Shown here piece by piece: positions 31,688 through 37,293 of a stretch of 37,293 nt of DNA. The translations under genes and the position numbers were made by a program. The notes beneath the pieces are model-generated. The model saw nothing but the letters and a program-made list of their open reading frames with translations. It was not told the DNA's origin and ran no database searches. How positions within the stretch are numbered: position 1 is the first letter of the stretch; the number at the start of each line of letters is the position of its first letter. Source of the DNA: Vampirovibrionales bacterium (GTDB taxonomy: Bacteria > Cyanobacteriota > Vampirovibrionia > Vampirovibrionales > JAGQHJ01); assembly GCA_025449835.1 (NCBI GenBank), contig JANWIO010000044.1, forward strand, positions 1 to 37,293, read 5' to 3'.

Positions 31688-32668
31688 GTGGAACTTTTTG
31701 AATTCGTGTCTAATATCCCATCGGTGAAGTTAAGATCTGTTTTTTCGCCAGTTTCTACTGGGCAGGTGTTGAAACCTTTAGCGCTAAGTGTGCGTTTTCA
31801 GGGTGAATTGGAAAAAATCAACAATCTACCCCAAAAAACAACTTGGAAATCACCTTCTCGGTTTGCAAAAGCTCGAAAAACCTTTTACGAAGTTTTATTA
31901 GTGGTGGCTAGCTGTGTTACTGTAGCCAATTTCATTCCCGTACCACAATCATGGCAGCCTGCAAAAATATCGACTCTTCTTTTTGCTCGAAAACCTATGA
32001 AGCCTTTGATGAATCTTTTGTTAGCGGAATGGGTGCTTTATTGTGTGATACGAAAACGCCGGTCAGTGTTGGCGCATGAACTGGGACATTCCTTGGTTTT
32101 TCGTCAGATGTCAAAAAAATGGGGATTTCATCCTGATCAGGATAAAAAGGCCAAAACTGTGTTGACCAATACGACTTGGGGAGGTTTTGCTTCACGCTAT
32201 ACGGTTCAATATCACGAAATGGTGTCAGCCTTTCGGCAACGGGCAGAAAAGATGCTTAAAAATCCGAAAAAAGTTCACGAGTTGCCAGAGGCGGATCGAG
32301 AGATGGCCAAAATTTTGGTGAAAGATGATATCTTTTGCAGTTATGCTGGGGCACTGCTTCAAGGCTATTTAACCGGTTCCACTTTTCCGCCCTTTAGTGA
32401 TATTGCAGATAAACTCAATCTTTACGGAAGTGCCCGTCTTTTAGCGGATCTTGAAAAGCCTAGGGGGCAATGGCAGTGGGGAGAGCGTAAAGCGTTTATT
32501 CAATGTGAAGTTAAGCAGGGCTATGAGAAGGCCAAAGCGTTTTTAATCCACTTTGAGTGTGAGAAAATTAAAGCGTTGCACGAGGCCATGGTGAAACAAA
32601 AAGGAAAAAATGCCTGGACACAGTTTGAAATGGAAGCCCTTATCCAACAAGTTGGCTTAGACGGATAA
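31688..32668 (+). CDS. HExxH-containing membrane protein, possible zinc metallopeptidase
   Basis: 326 aa with a GTG start and no clear ribosome site, so the true start may be slightly downstream. The N-terminus contains LALSVRFQGELEK, a variant of the recurrent Arg-Phe-Gly element. Two hydrophobic segments (FYEVLLVVASCVTVANFIPV at about 67-86 and LMNLLLAEWVLYCVI at about 108-121) precede RSVLAHELGHSLVFRQ, in which His130, Glu131 and His134 form an HExGH zinc motif. A third ligand was not identified. The C-terminal ~190 residues are helical and charged. The exact family is not recognised; a peptidase role is inference from the motif and its position next to a membrane segment. Confidence 0.78.
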   Translation: MELFEFVSNIPSVKLRSVFSPVSTGQVLKPLALSVRFQGELEKINNLPQKTTWKSPSRFAKARKTFYEVLLVVASCVTVANFIPVPQSWQPAKISTLLFARKPMKPLMNLLLAEWVLYCVIRKRRSVLAHELGHSLVFRQMSKKWGFHPDQDKKAKTVLTNTTWGGFASRYTVQYHEMVSAFRQRAEKMLKNPKKVHELPEADREMAKILVKDDIFCSYAGALLQGYLTGSTFPPFSDIADKLNLYGSARLLADLEKPRGQWQWGERKAFIQCEVKQGYEKAKAFLIHFECEKIKALHEAMVKQKGKNAWTQFEMEALIQQVGLDG

Positions 32669-32691
32669 CAAGCTCTGCGTAATCGAGAGTT

Positions 32692-33330
32692 TCAGGTGTT
32701 TAAAAACTGTTCCAGCACGGCCTTGGGTTGATTTAAAATGGGTTCCCCATCTCCCAAAAGCAAGGTTTGGTAGTCTAAATGAAAGGACGTAAAGGTCCGT
32801 TTTAGTGAAGCAAAGGCTTTGGCTCTATCGGTATATTTCTCATCGGGCAGCATTGAAAGCGAACCTGCGGGTTTCCCAATAAGGGCATCGCCAAGAATGA
32901 GGACTTTTTGGGTGGGCCAGTACAAGGCCGATTCACCAGGTGATTTTTGATTGGGGATATGGATAACTTGCAAGCCACCCAAAAGGCTATCGCCATCGGC
33001 AAAGGTTTGTTCTGGTGGAATCTCCATGAGGGGTGCATCCAGATGATGGGCTGCCACGGGAATCCCAAAGCGCTGGCGAAATAGGCCAGCGGACCGCTCG
33101 TGATCCCGGTTGGTAATCACAATTAATACAGGTGAGCCAATTCCAGTGAGCTGGGCTAAAACCGCATCCTCTGCACTGGGGGGATCAATTAAGACACCAC
33201 CCGCAGGCGTTTTAAGGGCATAGCCATTAAAATACAACCCTTTTTCTTCAGAAAAAACAGACCACATCCACACGTGGTTACAAATTAAATGGGGAAATTC
33301 CCGTTGTTGCGTTCCTGGGGTATTCTCCAT
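32692..33330 (-). CDS. MBL-fold (metallo-beta-lactamase-like) hydrolase
   Basis: 212 aa. The sequence follows the MBL fold: KGLYFNGYALKTPAGGVLIDPP (early strands), VITNRDHERSAGLFRQRFG in place of the usual THxHxDH, GLQVIHIPNQKSPGESALY where the next His of typical enzymes is replaced by Asn, VLILGDALIG with a metal-ligand Asp, and LLLGDGEPIL near the end. The first site therefore has an altered TNRDHER motif, known from some MBL proteins, so metal content and substrate are uncertain. AGGAAAG lies 12 bases before the ATG. It is convergent with the HExGH gene and stands 39 bases after tatA. Confidence 0.82.
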   Translation of the reverse strand: MENTPGTQQREFPHLICNHVWMWSVFSEEKGLYFNGYALKTPAGGVLIDPPSAEDAVLAQLTGIGSPVLIVITNRDHERSAGLFRQRFGIPVAAHHLDAPLMEIPPEQTFADGDSLLGGLQVIHIPNQKSPGESALYWPTQKVLILGDALIGKPAGSLSMLPDEKYTDRAKAFASLKRTFTSFHLDYQTLLLGDGEPILNQPKAVLEQFLNT

Positions 33331-33369
33331 TGCTTAGAGCGTCTTTCCTTGACCAATAGGCTAATACGA

Positions 33370-33573
33370 TTATTGAGAAATGGGTTGAGAGGGAGCCTCT
33401 GATGATTGTGTTTTAGGCTCAGGGAGTGTTGTTATTGGCCGAGAGGCTTCTTTAAACTGACGTACACCGTCTCCTAAGGCTTTAAATACTTCAGGAAGTT
33501 TTCCAGGACCAAACAAGATGAGAACCACGATAAAGACAACCGTTAATTCGGCGGGACCGACGGAAGGAAACAT
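33370..33573 (-). CDS. tatA: Sec-independent translocase subunit TatA/TatE
   Basis: 67 aa; AGGAGG lies six bases before the ATG. The sequence begins with the short TatA helix (GPAELTVVFIVVLILFGPGKLPEVFKALGDGVRQFKEA), including the FGPGKLPE hinge, followed by an amphipathic helix and a Pro/Ser/Gln-rich tail. TatA forms the protein-conducting part of the Tat pathway with TatC, which is not in this window. The next gene downstream is an MBL-fold hydrolase. A minus-strand TTGACA (33632-33637) may be its -35 element. Confidence 0.92.
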   Translation of the reverse strand: MFPSVGPAELTVVFIVVLILFGPGKLPEVFKALGDGVRQFKEASRPITTLPEPKTQSSEAPSQPISQ

Positions 33574-33651
33574 AGATAGCCTCCTTATATTTCGTTCATA
33601 CCGGAGATGGGGGATACTTCACTTAAAATGGTGTCAAATTAAAAGGGTATC

Positions 33652-33675
33652 CGGGGGGTATTATATCACCCCCCG
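33652..33675. terminator. Strong GC hairpin between the Spy-like gene and tatA
   Basis: CGGGGGGT (33652-33659) pairs perfectly with ACCCCCCG (33668-33675) around an 8-base loop. Read on the minus strand it ends the Spy-like gene, though the T-run after it is broken (CCCTTTTAATTT). On the plus strand it is followed by TTTTATTTTTATT, which is better, but no plus-strand gene ends here. Confidence 0.65.
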
Positions 33676-33684
33676 ATTTTATTT

Positions 33685-34194
33685 TTATTGTTCTTTTCTC
33701 ATTTTGTGAGATTGGCGGCATTGTTGTTTCAACGTTTGCAGTTTTTGGAACTGATCTGGTGTTAAAACACTTTGCATCATAGCCAGGTGCTGTTGTCTTA
33801 AGGTTTCACGGTCTTGCTTTAACTGGTTTTTCAAGGCTGCTACTTGATCACTGGATGCGCCACTCTGAGACTTCAAAGCTTTCAGTTCTTTATATTTTTC
33901 CTTCATGTCCTGAAACGTGGCTGCATTTTGTTCTCGGAACATTTTATGCATGGATTTCAGCTTATCTTTTTGATCTTGGGTCAATCCCAATTGCTTCATC
34001 GCCTCGCAGCCCCGATGATGTTTTTTCCAATGTTTGTGATGGGAAGGCGTGGATGGTGTACTCACGGATGTTGTATTTGGGCTTGTTGTCGCATCTGTTG
34101 GGGTGGTGTCTTGTGCAAAAACCGGAGCCACCGAGAACACGGTGAGCATCGCAAGGCTTAGGGCAAAAGGTTTTAGTAAATGGGTTGTTTTCAT
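33685..34194 (-). CDS. Spy/CpxP-like periplasmic protein (LTxxQ motifs)
   Basis: 169 aa from the second of two adjacent ATGs, placing GGAGG five bases upstream. Signal peptide with cleavage near APVFAQ. A Thr/Ser/Pro linker leads to a His/Lys-rich patch (SHHKHWKKHHRGC). The helical domain has two LTxxQ motifs, LTQDQKDKLKSMH and LTPDQFQKLQTLKQQ, which define the Spy/CpxP family of periplasmic chaperones and envelope-stress or metal-responsive proteins. It has its own leader of ~115 bases after the terminator of the upstream gene. Confidence 0.88.
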   Translation of the reverse strand: MKTTHLLKPFALSLAMLTVFSVAPVFAQDTTPTDATTSPNTTSVSTPSTPSHHKHWKKHHRGCEAMKQLGLTQDQKDKLKSMHKMFREQNAATFQDMKEKYKELKALKSQSGASSDQVAALKNQLKQDRETLRQQHLAMMQSVLTPDQFQKLQTLKQQCRQSHKMRKEQ

Positions 34195-34280
34195 CATATC
34201 CTCCGTTATTAAATCATTGGTTTTTATTCATAATCACACCCTCTGGTGTAGTCTTATTACTGAAGGTCTTTTTAAAAAGT

Positions 34281-34290
34281 TTCACGTGAA
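34281..34290. promoter_or_regulatory. Palindrome upstream of the Spy-like gene
   Basis: TTCACGTGAA is a perfect 10-base palindrome ~87 bases before the start codon, in the only promoter region available to that gene. It may be an operator; no regulator can be assigned. Confidence 0.3.
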
Positions 34291-34312
34291 TTTTGATAAT
34301 TTAAATGAGGGC

Positions 34313-34354
34313 AAAAAAATAAAGCTTCTGCCTCGGTTGAGGAAAGAAGCTTTT
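34313..34354 (-). terminator. Rho-independent terminator of the glycine-zipper gene
   Basis: On the minus strand AAAGCTTCT and AGAAGCTTT (9 bp), with an inner CCTC/GAGG stem, are followed by ATTTTTTT. Confidence 0.8.
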
Positions 34355-34399
34355 GGAGAAGGGTTGTTAAAAATGATTTACACGGGATAAGACATTGGG

Positions 34400-34885
34400 T
34401 TACCGACCACTATTCTGAAGAAATCCCAATCCACCCCCTATGGCAGCGCCCCAAAGGGCACCCTTTCCAAGGGATCCTTCATGGGTTAGCTGAGAAGCTC
34501 CGGCACCAGCCAATGCGCCATAAACCGCCATTTTCCCCACAGGATGTTGTCTTAGGATTTTACTGTAGCGAGTTGCTTGTGTGCCAGAGCCGACTAAGGC
34601 ACCCACTAGGGCTGTTTTGCCAACGCTTTTATGGAGTAAAAGTCCTGCACCAGCGCCAACACCGGCACCCACCACGCCACCTTTTAAAATTTCCTTGGTT
34701 TTCCAATCCAGTAAAGGCTGTTGACGCGTATCTTCATGCTTATACCATCCGCGATGCTGGCCCTGATCACAATGTTCATGCCCATAATGATCCCACCAGC
34801 AGTGACTAGCCATAGCGGGTGTGGGTATTAATAGGATTGCTGTAATCATGGGAGCTATGCTCCATTGAATCCATTGGTGTTTCAT
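34400..34885 (-). CDS. Periplasmic/outer-membrane glycine-zipper protein with His/Cys-rich N-terminus
   Basis: 161 aa; GGAGGT lies seven bases before the ATG. Signal peptide (WSIAPMITAILLIPTPAMAS). The mature N-terminus HCWWDHYGHEHCDQGQHRGW is rich in His, Cys and Asp and could bind metal. The rest is a run of glycine zippers (VVGAGVGAGAGLLLH, TALVGALVGSGTQAT, VYGALAGAGAS, LWGAAIGGGLGFL), which usually pack in membranes or oligomers. It has its own terminator (34313-34354). The function is unknown. Confidence 0.78.
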   Translation of the reverse strand: MKHQWIQWSIAPMITAILLIPTPAMASHCWWDHYGHEHCDQGQHRGWYKHEDTRQQPLLDWKTKEILKGGVVGAGVGAGAGLLLHKSVGKTALVGALVGSGTQATRYSKILRQHPVGKMAVYGALAGAGASQLTHEGSLGKGALWGAAIGGGLGFLQNSGR

Positions 34886-34975
34886 CTTCCAGACCTCCAG
34901 GTTGTCTCTTAAATCGACCTTAACAAATTTTGAGAATCAATGCATTAAACCCGAGTCTATATTCTTGTCCTATAC

Positions 34976-34989
34976 AGGTCTTAAGACCT
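34976..34989. promoter_or_regulatory. Perfect 14-base palindrome, operator candidate
   Basis: AGGTCTTAAGACCT is fully self-complementary. It lies directly after a TATACA element and just before a short leader frame (35004-35048), so it is placed like an operator at a transcription start. Confidence 0.5.
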
Positions 34990-35003
34990 TTGATGGAGAT
35001 CCC

Positions 35004-35048
35004 ATGACGAGCCCGCTTTTATTTTTGTTCCGCAATGTTGAAAAATAA
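35004..35048 (+). CDS. Possible 14-aa leader peptide
   Basis: ATG ACG AGC ... TAA encodes MTSPLLFLFRNVEK. GGAG lies about six bases before the ATG, and an intrinsic terminator starts eight bases after the stop. The arrangement palindrome, ribosome site, short frame, terminator resembles a leader/attenuator unit, but the peptide has no run of one amino acid and may be chance. Confidence 0.3.
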   Translation: MTSPLLFLFRNVEK

Positions 35049-35055
35049 GCTGTTG

Positions 35056-35073
35056 AGCACGAGGTGCTTTTTT
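35056..35073 (+). terminator. Intrinsic terminator in the ankyrin-gene leader
   Basis: AGCAC and GTGCT pair around a GAG loop, followed by six T. No long plus-strand gene precedes it, so it ends either a small RNA or leader transcript. Confidence 0.6.
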
Positions 35074-35120
35074 AAGTGAGAGTGGTTGTTTTTACAAGTA
35101 TTGCCGAACTGTAACATGAG

Positions 35121-35149
35121 CGGCCTTACAAGCCGATTCTTTTTGTAAG
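35121..35149 (+). promoter_or_regulatory. Overlapping alternative hairpins upstream of the first ankyrin gene
   Basis: CGGC (35121-35124) pairs with GCCG (35132-35135), followed by ATTCTTTTT. CTTACAA (35125-35131) can instead pair with TTGTAAG (35143-35149). The two cannot form together. A candidate promoter for the gene overlaps: TTGTAA (35143-35148), 17 bases, GATATT. Confidence 0.35.
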
Positions 35150-35208
35150 TCCTGATTGTTTTTGAGATATTATTTCAAGAATTATTTTCGGAAAGAGGTT
35201 TGGTTGAC

Positions 35209-36066
35209 ATGAAAATTCAATTCTCTTCACAACAGACTGTTCCCTCGCTCATATCAAAAACGATGATTTCTTCGTCTTACAATCAAGTGCAATCTCCTTC
35301 AAAACTCCCTTCAGATAGTGTTTTGCTTCGATTTGGCTCGGATAAACAGCCCGAATCAAACTTAACCGAGAAAGAACGCCGATTATTCGAAGCCATCGAC
35401 ACTGCTGATTTTCTGCAAGCGGTGGCCTTGGTGAAGGCTGGGACCAATGTGAATGTTAAAAAGGAGGATGGTGTTACCCCTTTAATCAAGGCATGTTGGT
35501 GGACACCTTCTGCAAAGCGAAATAAAATCGCAAAATTTCTAGCTTCTCTTCAAGAGGTTAACATCAATGACACGGATAAATATGGAAGAACGGCCCTGCG
35601 TGCAGCTGTTAGCCAGCGAAATTTAAAAGTCATCCCCGCTTTATTGCGTCGAGAAGATATTGATGTCAATTTAGAAGATAAAGAGGGTCTAACACCGCTG
35701 TTGCAGTCCATGTGGGATGGGAGTGGACGAACAACCAAATTGCTTTTGCAGCATCCTCAGATTGATGTTAATCATCGTGATAAAAATTTAGAACCCCCTT
35801 TATTATATGCTGTTCAACATTCCAACGCGAAAGCCGTGAAGCATTTATTGACTTATCCTGGAATCAATCTCGATGCTCAGGATAAGAATGGTGAAACAGC
35901 CTTGACCCTGGTAACCCAACAAATTGCTCAAGATAAACATTATTATGTTGCTCGACATCAAATTCTACAGAGGCTTTCAAAAAAACAGGGGATTCCTGTG
36001 GATCTCAAAGATCAACTTAAGCTCAGGGCTGCGATATTTACGAATTGGTTATCATCATTTAGCTAA
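35209..36066 (+). CDS. Ankyrin-repeat protein with N-terminal FG motif
   Basis: 285 aa from the ATG at 35209, with AGAGG upstream; a TTG three codons earlier is also in frame. The N-terminal ~50 residues are Ser/Gln-rich without a classical signal peptide and contain SVLLRFGSDKQPE. From about residue 60 there are five ankyrin-type repeats: EKERRLFEAIDTADFLQAVALVKAG, EDGVTPLIKAC, KYGRTALRAAVSQRNLKVIPALL, KEGLTPLLQSM, LEPPLLYAVQHSNAKAVKHLL and NGETALTLV. Such proteins mediate protein binding and are frequent effectors in host-associated bacteria. A second ankyrin gene starts 26 bases downstream, so the two form an operon. Confidence 0.88.
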   Translation: MKIQFSSQQTVPSLISKTMISSSYNQVQSPSKLPSDSVLLRFGSDKQPESNLTEKERRLFEAIDTADFLQAVALVKAGTNVNVKKEDGVTPLIKACWWTPSAKRNKIAKFLASLQEVNINDTDKYGRTALRAAVSQRNLKVIPALLRREDIDVNLEDKEGLTPLLQSMWDGSGRTTKLLLQHPQIDVNHRDKNLEPPLLYAVQHSNAKAVKHLLTYPGINLDAQDKNGETALTLVTQQIAQDKHYYVARHQILQRLSKKQGIPVDLKDQLKLRAAIFTNWLSSFS

Positions 36067-36092
36067 GAATCCCAATACGGAGGATTTCAAGA

Positions 36093-36809
36093 ATGCAAAT
36101 TCAACCTCTTTTATCAAAATCCATTGTTTCTAATGGTCTTCACAAGCAACCTCGCTTTGGTATTCACCCTCAAAAGCGGAATTTATTCAATGCCATTGCT
36201 CATGAAGACCTGGCATCGTTGCAGAGGATACTAACCAACGGGCGCGAGAAGTTAGATATTACGCAACTACGAGATAAGGATGGGCAAAGTCCCTTGCATT
36301 GGGCAACTCTGGGAGATAAGCCCAAAGTGGTGCGCCTGTTTTTAGAGCAAGGCGCCGATCCCAATGTGACCTCCCGGCATGATCATCGAACGCCTTTGCA
36401 CCTTGCTGCCATGTATGGTCTTGTAGAGTCTGCTGAAGAACTGCTCCAATTGAATGCAAATCCCAATGCTCGTGATGCTTGGAACCAAACCCCTTTACAT
36501 TGGGCGGTATTGGCTAAACAAAACGTGGTCAAACTGCTGCAACGTTTACTGGCTTCTCAGGCCGATCTGAATGCGACTGATATATGGGGGCAAACACCAT
36601 TACACTATGTAGCCCGTGACAATCATCTTGAGGCGGCTAAAGCATTGTTGGCAGCCGGTGCAAAATCGATTAAAAATCATGACCTTAAAACGCCGTTGGA
36701 TATTGCGATAAAAGGCAATCATCTTGAAATGGCCCGGTTGTTGGCGCAACAGGCACAGTCTCCTTTTCGGGGTGTATTCACCCTTTTGATGAACAAAATC
36801 GTTCCTTAA
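36093..36809 (+). CDS. Ankyrin-repeat protein with N-terminal FG motif
   Basis: 238 aa; GGAGG lies nine bases before the ATG. The N-terminus MQIQPLLSKSIVSNGLHKQP continues RFGIHPQ, the Pro-Arg-Phe-Gly element. The repeats are canonical, with DGQSPLHWATLGDKPKVVRLF, HRTPLHLAAMYGLVESAEELL, NQTPLHWAVLAKQNVVKLLQ, GQTPLHYVARDNHLEAAKALL and KTPLDIAIKGNHLEMARLL. It ends PFRGVFTLLMNKIVP. There is no catalytic domain, signal peptide or membrane segment. It is the second gene of the ankyrin pair and is closer to consensus than its neighbour. Confidence 0.92.
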   Translation: MQIQPLLSKSIVSNGLHKQPRFGIHPQKRNLFNAIAHEDLASLQRILTNGREKLDITQLRDKDGQSPLHWATLGDKPKVVRLFLEQGADPNVTSRHDHRTPLHLAAMYGLVESAEELLQLNANPNARDAWNQTPLHWAVLAKQNVVKLLQRLLASQADLNATDIWGQTPLHYVARDNHLEAAKALLAAGAKSIKNHDLKTPLDIAIKGNHLEMARLLAQQAQSPFRGVFTLLMNKIVP

Positions 36810-36901
36810 ATAATCTCTAAAATGGATCGGTTATCAATACCGGCTTAAGACGCTTTTGTAAAAATTTGTGACATCAATCCTCAAGAAAGGGCTTTGATTT
36901 G

Positions 36902-36934
36902 CCGAAATAGGGGTAAGTCCCCTGGGGGATTCGG
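36902..36934 (+). promoter_or_regulatory. Nested hairpin in the leader of the last gene
   Basis: AGGGG (36909-36913) pairs with CCCCT (36919-36923), and outside it CCGAAAT (36902-36908) can pair with ATTCGG (36929-36934), with a bulge of Gs. It ends ~25 bases before the ribosome site of the gene at 36973, and no T-run follows, so it is a leader element rather than a terminator. Confidence 0.4.
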
Positions 36935-36972
36935 GGCGTCGAGCAATGAGAAAACTTTAGGAGAGAAGCCGC

Positions 36973-37293
36973 ATGAATGGGAATATTTCGGGGAATTTAT
37001 CGGGGCGTTTTCTGCAACGTCAGTTGCAACAACTTCGGCAACAAGCTGTTCAATCTCAAACACCAGAGCAACAGCAGCTTTCAACCACCATTCAAACTGA
37101 CAAAACTGGTTTACAAACGGCCAATAGTGATCTAAAAAAGGCCCTCTCGCCCGAACAGCTTGGGGCTTATCAGCAATGGCAAACCGATATTCGATCAACC
37201 AAACTTGATCGCAACGATTATCTGGCGTCGTTGAATCCGGAGCAACGACAACTCTTTGAGGAAATTCGTCATTTAACGGCGGTGGCTTCAACG
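36973..37293 (+). CDS. Gln-rich protein of unknown function (3' end outside the window)
   Basis: 107 codons are open to the window edge, beginning with an ATG preceded by AGGAGAG. The sequence is strongly Gln-rich and helical (NLSGRFLQRQLQQLRQQAVQ, QTPEQQQLSTTIQTD) and then reads ALSPEQLGAYQQWQTDIRST and ASLNPEQRQLFEEIRHL, two related (L)(S/N)PEQ units. No signal peptide or membrane helix is seen. No family was recognised; the composition recalls the Gln-rich protein at 11748-13421. Confidence 0.7.
   Translation, partial: MNGNISGNLSGRFLQRQLQQLRQQAVQSQTPEQQQLSTTIQTDKTGLQTANSDLKKALSPEQLGAYQQWQTDIRSTKLDRNDYLASLNPEQRQLFEEIRHLTAVAST

Noticed and set aside
36881-37291. 136-codon minus-strand frame at the right edge
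   Set aside because: It is antisense to the Gln-rich plus-strand gene starting at 36973, which has a good ribosome site and natural helical composition; the minus-strand translation looks random.
1-37293. tRNA, rRNA, CRISPR arrays, insertion sequences, integrases
   Set aside because: Looked for in intergenic regions and among translated products; no cloverleaf-like sequence, repeat-spacer pattern, transposase or integrase motif was seen.

Overview
The window looks like part of the chromosome of a Gram-negative bacterium of moderate GC. The outer-membrane evidence is a TolC-type efflux outer-membrane factor, a C-terminal-phenylalanine porin, a Kdo (lipid A inner core) hydroxylase and several lipoprotein or periplasmic proteins. 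I see no rRNA, tRNA, CRISPR array, transposase or integrase. The many lineage-specific small proteins, the ankyrin pair and a recurrent N-terminal FG motif hint at a host-associated or predatory lineage. A Vampirovibrio/Melainabacteria-like relative is a guess that I cannot test here.

Layout. 1-3003 (minus): three translationally coupled genes, namely two related multi-pass or membrane-associated unknowns and a cut-off EF-hand-like protein. 3338-6663 (minus): an 86-aa unknown with its own promoter and terminator, then a GH35 beta-galactosidase and a small DUF6379-like partner. 7073-8473 (plus): glucose-6-phosphate isomerase. 8604-10198 (minus): an FG-motif protein and Kdo hydroxylase. 10429-11685 (plus): a thioredoxin-like lipoprotein plus a CcdA-type thiol transporter. 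11748-14852: three unknown Gln/Pro-rich proteins, one large and carrying a coiled coil and a probable EF-hand. 14910-16244: a Fur/Zur-family repressor flanked by two small genes, each preceded by an almost identical 15-bp 7-1-7 palindrome. 16307-17433: divergent TlpA-like thioredoxin and DoxX/MauE-like membrane protein. 17439-25304: an OMF-MFP-RND tripartite efflux operon divergent from an OmpR/TctE-type two-component pair. 25437-30732: a zinc/manganese-type ABC uptake cluster (DUF2946-like protein, porin, binding protein, permease, His-rich periplasmic protein) and small unknowns. 30889-34885: DUF421 protein, HExxH-containing membrane protein, MBL-fold hydrolase, TatA, Spy/CpxP-like protein and a His-rich glycine-zipper protein. 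35004-37293: a leader region, two ankyrin-repeat proteins and a truncated Gln-rich protein.

Two themes tie the genes together. The first is metal and thiol handling: Fur-family regulator with its own boxes, Zn ABC system, several His/Met/Cys-rich small proteins, thioredoxin/CcdA/TlpA/MauE and RND efflux. The second is a set of otherwise unrelated accessory proteins that share a short N-terminal element around Arg/Lys/Asn-Phe-Gly, which may be an undescribed address or export signal. Function calls rest on motifs recognised by eye; no searches were run.
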